DNA of 15,011 bases from Streptosporangiaceae bacterium (lineage in GTDB: Bacteria > Actinomycetota > Actinomycetes > Streptosporangiales > Streptosporangiaceae): the NCBI GenBank assembly GCA_030045215.1, contig JASIBJ010000481.1, forward strand, positions 1-15,011, written 5' to 3'. The position numbers and the translations under genes were made by a program. Below are positions 1 to 6,442 of this stretch, piece after piece; position 1 is the stretch's first letter, and every line of letters begins with the position of its first letter. The notes under the pieces are model-generated. The model was given only the letters and a program-made list of their open reading frames with translations. It searched no databases and had not been told where the DNA came from.

Positions 1-268
1 CCTCAATGTGCTCGCCCGCCTTGACTACGTCGTGCGGGTCGACGTCGTGCTTGATGGACAGTTCCCTGGACGGGATCACGCCCTCGGTCTTGTAGCCGAT
101 GTCGAGCAGAACCTCATCTCGATCGACTTTGACGACTGTGCCCTCGACAATGTCGCCGTCGTTGAAGTACTTGATGGTCTCGTCGATGGCGGCGAGGAAG
201 GCCTCCTCGGAACCGATATCGTTTACTGCTACCTTGGGGGTCGAGGTGGCCTCTGTGCTGCTCGTCAT
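1..268 (-). CDS. rpsA: 30S ribosomal protein S1, N-terminal part (runs off the left edge)
   Basis: The minus-strand frame from the ATG at 266-268 gives MTSSTEATSTPKVAVNDIGS, then an S1 RNA-binding domain start with DGDIVEGTVVKVDRDEVLLD and GYKTEGVIPSRELS. This is the conserved N-terminus of actinobacterial S1, so the start is well supported by family comparison. S1 is the large RNA-binding protein of the 30S subunit that helps load mRNA. About 89 codons are visible and the rest lies beyond position 1. The nearest Shine-Dalgarno-like GGAG is about 11 nt from the ATG, which is rather far. The gene lies downstream of polA on the same strand across a 247-nt gap that holds its own promoter, so it is probably transcribed mainly on its own. 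No frame damage is seen. Identity is very sure. Confidence 0.95.
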   Translation of the reverse strand, partial: MTSSTEATSTPKVAVNDIGSEEAFLAAIDETIKYFNDGDIVEGTVVKVDRDEVLLDIGYKTEGVIPSRELSIKHDVDPHDVVKAGEHIE

Positions 269-362
269 GTGTAGGTGGACTCCGGATACGGACATGGATG
301 GAATTGCAGGGTTGCGACCGTGCAAGGTGGGAGTCCGACAAGGAAAGCCATGGTTTGCGAGA

Positions 363-379
363 CATGCCTGGCCAGCATG
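363..379 (-). other. Hairpin in the rpsA leader
   Basis: CATGC and GCATG form a 5-bp stem around a 7-nt loop inside the predicted rpsA 5' leader. It is followed at 383-392 by the 10-nt palindrome GGCCGCGGCC. S1 is known to autoregulate its mRNA in E. coli, so leader structure could matter. The pairing is seen in the sequence; the role is a guess. Confidence 0.25.
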
Positions 380-460
380 ACCGGCCGCGGCCTGCAGTAA
401 GACCGGCCCCGCGGGCTGCCTGACCATAGGCGGACTGCACCCGAACACAGTGCAGGCTCC

Positions 461-489
461 AGCATATGAGAGGCCGGCCTACCGGTCAA
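461..489 (-). promoter_or_regulatory. Sigma-70-type promoter for rpsA
   Basis: On the minus strand, TTGACC (484-489) and TATGCT (461-466) are separated by exactly 17 nt, close to the consensus for housekeeping sigma factors. The predicted transcript start near 454 leaves a leader of about 185 nt before the rpsA ATG. It lies just downstream of the polA stop, as expected for a separately expressed ribosomal protein gene. Function is inferred from sequence only. Confidence 0.6.
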
Positions 490-515
490 TCCTGGGGCCA
501 TGCGGGCAGGTCCGC

Positions 516-3278
516 CTAGTGAGCGGCCTCGGCCCAGCTTGGGCCCGAGCCCATAGATACCTCGAGGGGGACGCTCAGGTCGGCGGCCCCGCCCATCGCG
601 GCAGCCACCAAGGGCCGGACCACCTCCAACTCACCGGGTGCCACCTCGAACAGGAGTTCGTCATGTACCTGGAGCAGCATCCGCGACCGCAGCCCGGCGG
701 CCTCGAGTTGCGCGTGCACCGACAGCATCGCGACCTTGATGATGTCGGCAGCCGAACCCTGGATGGGCGCATTGAGCGCCATCCGCTCGGCCATTTCGCG
801 GCGCTGGCGGTTGTCGGAGGTGAGGTCGGGCAGGTACCGGCGACGGCCGAGCATGGTCTGCGTATAGCCGTCCATCCGGGCCCGGGCCACGACGTCCCTG
901 AGGTAGTCCCGGACGCCGCCGAACTGCTGGAAGTACTCGTCCATGTAGCCGCGCGCCTCGTCCGGCGAGATCCGCAGCTGCTGGGATAGCCCGTAGGCCG
1001 AGAGCCCGTAGGCCAGGCCGTAGTTCATGGCCTTGACCTTGCTACGCAGTTCCGGCGTCACCTCCAGCGGCGCCACGCCGAATACCCGGCCTGCGGTCGC
1101 CGCGTGGAAGTCGTGCCCGGACCCGAACGCGGCGGCCAGCGCCTCGTCGCCGGACAGGTGGGCCATGATCCTCAGCTCGATCTGGCTGTAGTCGGCCGTC
1201 AGCAGGCACTCATAGCCCGCGCCCACCACGAATCCCTGCCGGATTCGCCGTCCCTCCTCGGTGCGGATCGGGATGTTCTGCATGTTCGGGTCGGTCGATG
1301 ACAGGCGGCCGGTAGCCGCGATCGTCTGGTTGTACGTGGTATGAATCCGGCCGTCGGCGTCCGCCATCGGGATCAGCGAGTCGACGATGCTCTTGAGCTT
1401 GGCGACGTCGCGGTGCCGCAGCAGGTAGGCGAGCACCGGGTGCTCGGTCTGCGCTAGCAGCCCGGTCAGCGCCTCCGAGTCCGTCGTGTACCCGCTCTTG
1501 ATGCGCCTGGTCTTGGGTAGTCCGAGCTCGGTGAACAGCACGTCCTGCAGTTGCTTGGGCGAGCCCAGGTTGAACTCGTGCCCCGTGACCGCGAACGCCG
1601 CCTGTTCGGCCCCCTTGACTTCCCCGCCCAGCTCGGCCGACATGGCCGCAAAATGCTCGACATCGGCGGCGATGCCGGCCCGTTCCATCTCGGCCAGCAC
1701 GCTCACGAGCGGTAGCTCGACATTGGCCAGCAACTCCGTAGCGCCGCGGTTGGCCAGATCGGCGTCCAGAGCCTCGGCCAGTTCGGCGGTCGCCTGCGCG
1801 CGCTGAGCCAGCGCGGTCGCGGCCTCCGACTCATCGGGCACGTCCAGCGTGAGTTGCCCGGTCGGCATAGCAGCCTCACGCAGTTCCCGGTTGAGGTAAC
1901 GCAAGGCCAGGTCGGCCAGGTCGAACGAGCGCTGCCCGGGCAGCGCGAGGTAGGCGGCCAGCGCGGTGTCGCTGGTCAGGCCGGCCAGATCCCAGCCGCG
2001 GGCCGCGAGCGCGTGCATCGGGCCCTTGGCGTCGTGCAGCGCCTTCGGCCGGGACGGATCGGCTAGCCAGGCAGCGAGCGCGATGTCGTCGTCCTCGGTC
2101 AGCGTGGTCGGATCGAGGAACGCGGCCGCTCCCCCGGGTCCCGCTATCGCCAGGCCGGTCAGGTTCCCCGTGCCCCGACCCCACGTCCCGCTGGCGGCGA
2201 GCCCGCTCCGACCGGGCCCGGCGGCGTGCTCGGCCAGCCAGGCACCGACCTCGCCCGGCGCCAGGATCATCGCCGACAGGTCGAAGGCGGTCGTGGACTC
2301 GTTGACCGTGCCCGCTGCCGCTGCCGTCGGCCCGCCGATGCCGTTCGGCAGGATCGAGTACAGGCGGTCGCGCAGCACCCGGAACTGCAGGGTGTCGAAA
2401 AGCTGATGGATTTGCTCCCGGTCCCACGGCACGGGACGCAAGTCGGCCGGGCCAACGTCAAGCGGGACGTCCCGCACCAGCTGAGTCAGCTGGCTGTTGC
2501 GCAGCACCCCGGCCAGGTGCTCGCGCAGGGCGTCGCCTGCCTTGCCCTTCACCTCATCGACGCGGTCGACGAGCGCCGACAGCGAGCCGAACTCGGCGAT
2601 CCACTTCGTCGCGGTCTTCTCCCCCACGCCCGGAATGCCCGGCAGGTTGTCGCTCGGATCGCCGCGCAGCGCGGCGAAGTCCGGGTACTGCGCCGGGGTC
2701 AGCCCGTATTTCGCCTCCACCTCCTCGGGCGTGAACCGCTTCATCTCGCTGATTCCGCGCATTGTGTACAGGACGGTGACGTCGTCGGTTACCAGCTGCA
2801 GCGCATCCCGGTCCCCCGTGACGATGAGCACCTCCATCGGGGTGTCAGCCAGCGTCGCCTGGGTCGCCAGCGTCGCGATCACGTCATCGGCTTCGTACCC
2901 GGCGACGGACAGCCGCTTGATCCCGAGAGCGTCGAGCACCTCGAAGATGAGGCTCAGCTGGTTGCGGAAGTCGGCCGGGCTCTCCTTCCTCGTGGCCTTG
3001 TACTCGACGTACTGCTCATGCCGGAAGGTGGGCTCGCTGCGGTCGAAGGCCACGGCAATGTGCGTGGGCTGCTCGTCCCGCAGCACGTTGATGAGCATCG
3101 CCGTGAAGCCGTAGACGGCATTCGTGGGCTGGCCGGTCGTTGTGGAGAAGTTCTCAAGCGGCAGCGCGAAGAACGCGCGGAAGGCCAGAGAGTGCCCGTC
3201 CAGGAGCAGCAACCGCCCGCGGGCGCGGTGTGCCTGCTCCGGGTGATCCCGACCCGACTCCGCCGCCTTCGTTGCCAC
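516..3278 (-). CDS. polA: DNA polymerase I (5'-3' exonuclease and polymerase, decayed proofreading domain)
   Basis: This 920-residue protein has the usual family length and fills gaps and removes RNA primers in replication and repair. The N-terminal 5' nuclease (about 20-320) shows DGHSLAFRAFF (D27), EADDVIATLA (E129, D131, D132), GDRDAL (D156, D158) and the helix-hairpin-helix SDNLPGIPGVGEKT at 209-222. The middle domain lacks the DxE metal site of a 3'-5' exonuclease, so proofreading is probably absent, as in Taq and mycobacterial enzymes. The polymerase domain shows motif A DYSQIELR (D696), motif B RSKVKAMNYG (Y753 where E. coli has Phe762) and motif C VHDE (D873). It starts at a GTG with no Shine-Dalgarno but with TAAGAT six bases upstream, consistent with a leaderless mRNA. 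rpsA lies downstream and the thioesterase gene diverges. Confidence 0.97.
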   Translation of the reverse strand: MATKAAESGRDHPEQAHRARGRLLLLDGHSLAFRAFFALPLENFSTTTGQPTNAVYGFTAMLINVLRDEQPTHIAVAFDRSEPTFRHEQYVEYKATRKESPADFRNQLSLIFEVLDALGIKRLSVAGYEADDVIATLATQATLADTPMEVLIVTGDRDALQLVTDDVTVLYTMRGISEMKRFTPEEVEAKYGLTPAQYPDFAALRGDPSDNLPGIPGVGEKTATKWIAEFGSLSALVDRVDEVKGKAGDALREHLAGVLRNSQLTQLVRDVPLDVGPADLRPVPWDREQIHQLFDTLQFRVLRDRLYSILPNGIGGPTAAAAGTVNESTTAFDLSAMILAPGEVGAWLAEHAAGPGRSGLAASGTWGRGTGNLTGLAIAGPGGAAAFLDPTTLTEDDDIALAAWLADPSRPKALHDAKGPMHALAARGWDLAGLTSDTALAAYLALPGQRSFDLADLALRYLNRELREAAMPTGQLTLDVPDESEAATALAQRAQATAELAEALDADLANRGATELLANVELPLVSVLAEMERAGIAADVEHFAAMSAELGGEVKGAEQAAFAVTGHEFNLGSPKQLQDVLFTELGLPKTRRIKSGYTTDSEALTGLLAQTEHPVLAYLLRHRDVAKLKSIVDSLIPMADADGRIHTTYNQTIAATGRLSSTDPNMQNIPIRTEEGRRIRQGFVVGAGYECLLTADYSQIELRIMAHLSGDEALAAAFGSGHDFHAATAGRVFGVAPLEVTPELRSKVKAMNYGLAYGLSAYGLSQQLRISPDEARGYMDEYFQQFGGVRDYLRDVVARARMDGYTQTMLGRRRYLPDLTSDNRQRREMAERMALNAPIQGSAADIIKVAMLSVHAQLEAAGLRSRMLLQVHDELLFEVAPGELEVVRPLVAAAMGGAADLSVPLEVSMGSGPSWAEAAH

Positions 3279-3284
3279 ACCCGG

Positions 3285-3290
3285 ATCTTA
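3285..3290 (-). promoter_or_regulatory. Putative -10 element of a leaderless polA transcript
   Basis: TAAGAT on the minus strand lies six bases before the GTG start at 3278. That places the transcript start at or next to the first codon. No Shine-Dalgarno is present, and leaderless mRNAs are common in actinobacteria. No good -35 is visible. The start site itself is an inference. Confidence 0.45.
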
Positions 3291-3306
3291 GTGCGCCCAT
3301 CCGACA

Positions 3307-3330
3307 GTCGCCTGGCCTTGCCAGGGCGAC
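3307..3330. promoter_or_regulatory. Strong inverted repeat between divergent polA and thioesterase genes
   Basis: GTCGCCTGGC and GCCA(G)GGCGAC form a 10-bp stem with one bulged G at 3324 and a CTT loop. It covers the region where the polA -35 element would lie, so it could be an operator for polA, the thioesterase gene or both. I recognise no regulator for it. Confidence 0.35.
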
Positions 3331-3396
3331 GCGGCTGCCCGGCCCGCACCCTACGCTGGCTGCAGCCTGAGTTCAGGAGGCATTCACGCCGAACGC

Positions 3397-3401
3397 GGAG
3401 G
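3397..3401 (+). promoter_or_regulatory. Ribosome binding site of the hotdog thioesterase gene
   Basis: GGAGG sits five bases before the GTG at 3407 and decides this start. A second AGGAGG at 3374-3379 has no in-frame start codon at a suitable distance. Confidence 0.7.
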
Positions 3402-3406
3402 TATCG

Positions 3407-3859
3407 GTGCCGGACTTGTCCGAGCGGGAGCAGCAGATCAAGGAAGCCTTCAACAGTCAGGGCAGCGAAACGCTGACCGGACGCATGGGCATCAAGATCC
3501 TCGAGGCATCGGCAGAACGCGTGGTCGGCACCATGCCGGTCGAGGGCAATACCCAGCCGTACGGAATCTTGCACGGCGGGGCATCCTGCGTGCTCGCCGA
3601 ATCCCTCGGATCACTGGGATCCGCCCTTCAGGCCGGTCCAGGCCGTTTCACCGTCGGCATCGAGATCAACGCAACTCATCACCGCCCGGCCACATCCGGC
3701 CTGGTCACAGGGGTGGCGACGCTTGCGCACGGTGGCCGGACGATGGCCACCTTCGATGTCGTCATCACCGACGAGCAAGGACGGCGAGTCTGCACGGCCA
3801 GGCTGAGCTGCCTCCACCGGGATGCCGTTCCACCCGGCGGCAGAGCTCCCTACGCCTGA
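3407..3859 (+). CDS. PaaI-type hotdog-fold acyl-CoA thioesterase
   Basis: This 150-residue single-domain protein has the usual length for PaaI/YdiI-type thioesterases, which hydrolyse acyl- or aroyl-CoA thioesters in the cytoplasm. The signature is PYGILHGGASCVLAES at 51-66, with the HGG turn (H56-G58) and the acidic catalytic candidate E65. It is followed by GIEINATHHRPATSG (84-98), typical of the substrate and CoA side of the fold. The start is a GTG with GGAGG five bases upstream. It is transcribed away from polA. The substrate cannot be read from the sequence: phenylacetyl-type CoA esters, a menaquinone precursor (DHNA-CoA) and general housekeeping hydrolysis are all possible. Family assignment is sure, function in detail is not. 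Confidence 0.9.
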   Translation: MPDLSEREQQIKEAFNSQGSETLTGRMGIKILEASAERVVGTMPVEGNTQPYGILHGGASCVLAESLGSLGSALQAGPGRFTVGIEINATHHRPATSGLVTGVATLAHGGRTMATFDVVITDEQGRRVCTARLSCLHRDAVPPGGRAPYA

Positions 3860-4158
3860 GCCGCGGGGTTGGTATTCCGGCTTGGTCCCAGGATCCGGGG
3901 GACGTTCCTCGCATTCCGGCAAGGGAATCTCCGTGTCTTTGCGCGCCGTGGCTGGGCGTCGCTACCGTTGTGGGGAGAGCGCGCCAAGACCGAGTAGAGA
4001 ACGTGCCGGCCCGGGGAAGGCCGACATGGCACCAAAGGTTTTGCTAGCTCCTGACCGCCGACCGCCAACCGGCATGCGGCGGACGCAAGCGACGGGTGCC
4101 GGACTCGCCGGGGGCTGCGGATCCGGGCGCCCGCCGCCTGCGTAAGCCCTGAGTACAG
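3860..4158. other. Convergent intergenic region, no clear gene
   Basis: This 299-nt gap separates the ends of the thioesterase gene and pdtaR. It holds a small plus-strand ORF (4026-4145, 39 codons, starting MAPKVLLAPDRRPPTG). A weak GGAAGG precedes it, but it is rich in Arg, Gly and Pro, as random GC-rich DNA would be, so I do not call it a gene. CCGCCG (4055-4060) and CGGCGG (4077-4082) could pair. I find no RNA gene here. Confidence 0.5.
3885..3903 (+). terminator. Possible terminator hairpin after the thioesterase gene
   Basis: GTCCC and GGGAC form a 5-bp stem around a 9-nt loop 25 bases after the stop codon. There is no T run, which is common for actinobacterial terminators but makes the call weak. 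Confidence 0.2.
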
Positions 4159-4848
4159 CTAGCCTGCGGACGACTGCGGCTTGTCCGCAGCGTCGTCTGG
4201 AGCTGGCGCCGGCGTATCCTCCACCGCTGCGGGAGACTCCTCGTTCCCTCCGAAAGGCTTGGCTTTCTCCGCCGCAGCCTCGGCCAGGACCTCCTCCGCG
4301 ACGGAGCGCATCGTCTTGCGCTTGTCCATCGACGTCTTCTGGATCCACCGGAATGCCTGGGCCTCCGTCATGCCCTGGCTGTCCTGCAGATGGCCCTTCG
4401 CGCGGTCCAGCAGTTTGCGCACCTCAAGCCGCTCGCGCAGGCCTGCGGCCTCGGAGTTGAGCGCGGCGATCTCGGCGAACCTGCTGGCCGCTACCTCGAT
4501 CGCCGGCACCAGGTCGGCCTTGGTGAACGGCTTGATCAGGTAGGCCATCGCCCCAGCCTCGCTGGCCCGCTGCACGAGGTCACGCTGAGAGAACGCGGTA
4601 AGGATCACGACCGGCGCCAGTTGGCTGGCCGTTATCCGCTCCGCGGCCGAGATACCGTCCAGGCCTGGCATCTTCACGTCCATGATCACGAGATCGGGAC
4701 GGATCTGCTCGGCTAGCTGCACGGCAGTCTCGCCATCCGCTGCCTCACCGGCTACGACGTAGCCTTCCTCCTCCAGCATCTCGCGCAGGTCCAGGCGGAT
4801 GAGGGCCTCGTCCTCGGCTATCACCACGTGAAAGGGGCTCTTGCTCAC
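4159..4848 (-). CDS. pdtaR: ANTAR-domain response regulator (PdtaR-like)
   Basis: This 229-residue protein has a receiver domain (about 6-122) with acidic pocket E12/D13, phospho-acceptor D57 in IMDVKMP, T84 and K106 in YLIKPF. An ANTAR RNA-binding domain (about 135-195) follows, with RAKGHLQDSQGMTEAQAFRWIQ in pieces at 149-170. A 35-residue Pro/Ala/acidic tail ends it. In M. tuberculosis, PdtaR is phosphorylated by the kinase PdtaS and acts on target RNAs, probably at termination or translation; the same role is likely here. No kinase gene is in the window. I chose the GTG at 4848 because the conserved receiver starts right after it and TACGCT lies six bases upstream (leaderless pattern). 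A longer frame to 5049 would run antisense through the tRNA gene and is rejected. Confidence 0.93.
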   Translation of the reverse strand: MSKSPFHVVIAEDEALIRLDLREMLEEEGYVVAGEAADGETAVQLAEQIRPDLVIMDVKMPGLDGISAAERITASQLAPVVILTAFSQRDLVQRASEAGAMAYLIKPFTKADLVPAIEVAASRFAEIAALNSEAAGLRERLEVRKLLDRAKGHLQDSQGMTEAQAFRWIQKTSMDKRKTMRSVAEEVLAEAAAEKAKPFGGNEESPAAVEDTPAPAPDDAADKPQSSAG

Positions 4849-4877
4849 GAGCCGAGCGTATCGAAGAGCCGGTACAT
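4845..4877 (-). CDS. Possible 10-residue leader peptide overlapping the pdtaR start
   Basis: An ATG at 4877 opens a 10-codon frame (MYRLFDTLGS) whose TGA overlaps the pdtaR start as GTGA, the usual geometry of translational coupling. A perfect AGGAGG (4890-4895) lies 12 bases upstream, somewhat far, with GAAGG closer. This is an alternative to the leaderless reading of pdtaR; the two would need different transcript starts. It may be chance in a short stretch. Confidence 0.25.
   Translation of the reverse strand: MYRLFDTLGS
4855..4860 (-). promoter_or_regulatory. Putative -10 element of a leaderless pdtaR transcript
   Basis: TACGCT on the minus strand is followed by six bases and then the GTG start at 4848. 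This is the same spacing as at polA and padR. No convincing -35 is visible. Confidence 0.35.
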
Positions 4878-4906
4878 TAGCCTTCGACACCTCCTGTCGC
4901 CAGCAA

Positions 4907-4980
4907 GCCCCGGTATTCCAACTGGCAGAGAACGCGGTCTCAAACACCGCGCAGTGTGGGTTCGACTCCCACCCGGGGCA
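4907..4980 (+). tRNA. tRNA-Leu (anticodon CAA), class-I shape with short variable loop
   Basis: A complete cloverleaf is visible. The acceptor stem GCCCCGG/CCGGGGC has 7 bp and A73 follows. The D arm has a weak 3-bp stem (TTC/GAA) and GG in the loop. The anticodon stem GCGGT/ACCGC encloses CTCAAAC, giving anticodon CAA at 4941-4943. The T arm is GTGGG-TTCGACT-CCCAC. The 3' CCA is not encoded. The variable loop is only 5 nt (GCAGT), whereas bacterial leucine tRNAs normally have a long variable arm. A Leu call therefore rests on the anticodon and A73, and charging by LeuRS is uncertain. The gene is divergent from pdtaR, 58 bp apart. Confidence 0.85.
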
Positions 4981-5188
4981 CGGAGCCAGTGGTGCGACCA
5001 AGGTCACCAGCGGCGGCCGATCGCGCTCGTGCGTCAGCCTCATTGTCACTTTTCACCGGTTCGGTACAAGGTTTGTAGGTATACGTCCGGATCTCTCCGT
5101 ACAGAGTCGATGAAAAGTGCCTGCTGGCGAGCCCGAAAGTCGATCTGTGCCCGGTGCAGCGGTCCACAACCCCGGCCAGCTGGGCCGA
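4981..5188. other. Intergenic region after the tRNA, AT-richer centre with a spaced inverted repeat
   Basis: No gene is evident in these 208 nt. CACTTTTCA (5047-5055) and TGAAAAGTG (5111-5119) are perfect 9-bp inverted copies 55 nt apart, enclosing a stretch that is less GC-rich than its surroundings. On the minus strand TTGTAC (5064-5069) and GACAAT (5042-5047) are 16 nt apart and could be a promoter, but its transcript would run antisense through the tRNA. I cannot assign a function. Confidence 0.4.
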
Positions 5189-6292
5189 CTACGATGCCTC
5201 GGCCTGGCTCTGGCGGCGCAGCCACGTCTGGGGCTGGCCGGTCTCTGCCGCCAGCGCCGACCAGGTCCACCCCTCGGACCGGCGCAGAGCGACATAGTCG
5301 GCGACGCTTTCGAAGCCCACTATCGCCGCTACCTGGTCCGCCCGGGCCGCGGCGGCATGGCGCTTGGCGGCATGGGCGGTCCTGGCGATCCCGTGCCGCA
5401 GCATGGCGGCCTCAACCGTGTGGTAGCTCATGCCGACTTCGGCGGCTATCTGATTGACCGTGCGGTGTTCCTGGTCGTGCCGGACTGTCAGGTACCGGGC
5501 GACATCCGCGAAGCCGAGCCTGGCCAGGACCGGCCGCCAGCGGTCATCGGCATCGGCCGTCATGGCTCTGGCGACCGCTGCGGCCTCCGGGTCCAGGCGG
5601 CGCAGGTGGCGCGACAGCCAGTCCTTGTGCAGGCCGGCCTGCCGGCTAATGGCCGCCAGGCTCGCACCTGCGGCCGTGCGCGCTCGCACGAGCGTGCCAA
5701 GGTCTGCGTATCCGCCCCGGGCGGCCGCTGCCGCCGCCACGCTGGCGAGGTGCTGGGCGGCTCGCGCCCTGTTGGCGGCGGCGCTACCCGAGTGCGGCCG
5801 GCTGGCCTGAGCCAGACGAGCCTTGCGCCGCCGCTGCTCCGGTAGCGGCCTGCCCCGCGCAGCAGCCGCTGCAGCCTGAGCCAGTTCGCCCGACCGAGCC
5901 CTAGCCTGTCCCTGCTCGCTGCCCGCCCGGACGGCCGGGTCGAAGATCAGCCGGGCGGAGAAAGCCGCCGCCCGCAGCTTCTTCGTCGCCGCGCCCTCCA
6001 GCGACTGGCCTCGCTCGAGCCCGAATGCCTCGCAGTACCCGACCTTGGTCCAGCCATGCGAGCGCAGATGCGCGGTAACAGAGCGCAGCCACCTCCCGCA
6101 TAGGTGACACAAGACGAAATCGCCGTCGGCCACGAGCTCGCCCATCGGCGCGAAGTAGCCGATGCCGTCGGCGCTGATGCCGAGGGGCTTCGGCTCGGGA
6201 ACGCCGCGCCCGGCGGGCACGGCTGTACGCAGAGCTGGCCGCTCGGGATGTCCCACGCGGCCAGAACGTGCATTGGCGGTCGTGCCAGCCAT
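5189..6292 (-). CDS. MucR/Ros-type zinc-finger regulator with three tandem HTH-like repeats
   Basis: This 367-residue protein has a C2H2 finger CHLCGRWLRSVTAHLRSH with C62, C65, H75 and H79, followed by GWTKVGYCEAFGLERGQSL. This matches the Ros/MucR finger and the segment after it. An Ala/Arg-rich stretch (120-192) follows. Three similar units come next, at about 194-231, 260-301 and 326-362. Each starts G[FY]xx[LV] and continues into an HTH-like helix pair (AAISRQAGL, NQIAAEVGM, SALAAETGQ). MucR/Ros proteins bind DNA and usually repress; this one is far longer than their roughly 140-150 residues. The ATG at 6292 is preferred over the upstream TTG (6328) because GGGAGAG lies just ahead of it. 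It diverges from padR. Target genes are unknown. Confidence 0.75.
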   Translation of the reverse strand: MAGTTANARSGRVGHPERPALRTAVPAGRGVPEPKPLGISADGIGYFAPMGELVADGDFVLCHLCGRWLRSVTAHLRSHGWTKVGYCEAFGLERGQSLEGAATKKLRAAAFSARLIFDPAVRAGSEQGQARARSGELAQAAAAAARGRPLPEQRRRKARLAQASRPHSGSAAANRARAAQHLASVAAAAAARGGYADLGTLVRARTAAGASLAAISRQAGLHKDWLSRHLRRLDPEAAAVARAMTADADDRWRPVLARLGFADVARYLTVRHDQEHRTVNQIAAEVGMSYHTVEAAMLRHGIARTAHAAKRHAAAARADQVAAIVGFESVADYVALRRSEGWTWSALAAETGQPQTWLRRQSQAEAS

Positions 6293-6317
6293 TGCTGCTC
6301 TCCCGGATCCCGGCTCG

Positions 6318-6338
6318 AGTAGTAACAACGAGACTACT
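6318..6338. promoter_or_regulatory. Inverted repeat over the zinc-finger gene promoter (candidate operator)
   Basis: AGTAGT (6318-6323) and ACTACT (6333-6338) are perfect inverted copies 9 nt apart in an AT-rich patch. They overlap the proposed -10 and transcript start of the zinc-finger gene, where a repressor would block transcription. Autoregulation is common for MucR/Ros proteins, but binding here is an inference. Confidence 0.4.
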
Positions 6339-6359
6339 AAGGCTCTCGCCCCACGTCAC
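6331..6359 (-). promoter_or_regulatory. Candidate promoter of the zinc-finger regulator gene
   Basis: On the minus strand GTGACG (6354-6359) and TAGTCT (6331-6336) are 17 nt apart. The start near 6324 would give a leader of about 30 nt carrying the GGGAGAG ribosome binding site before the ATG at 6292. Confidence 0.35.
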
Positions 6360-6442
6360 TACCGCAAGCGGGACGGTGCTACCCGACCCGGCCGGTTCTC
6401 GTCCTGGCAGCCAGCGTCCGGCCGTGATGCTGACCGCGATTT

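Noticed and set aside
528..549. Terminator hairpin at the end of polA
   Set aside because: The 9-bp stem lies inside the conserved C-terminal codons (SGPSWAEAAH), so coding constraint explains it, and there is no T run.
2226..3476. 416-codon plus-strand ORF opposite polA
   Set aside because: Antisense shadow of polA that also runs into the thioesterase gene in another frame.
4026..4145. 39-codon ORF in the thioesterase-pdtaR gap
   Set aside because: Weak ribosome binding site, random-looking Arg/Gly/Pro-rich product and no family resemblance.
4849..5049. Longer N-terminus for pdtaR
   Set aside because: The extra residues include a translation of the antisense strand of the tRNA gene, and the receiver domain starts right after the GTG at 4848.
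6293..6328. TTG start for the zinc-finger regulator
   Set aside because: It lies inside the inverted repeat and near the proposed transcript start, and the ATG at 6292 has a good ribosome binding site.
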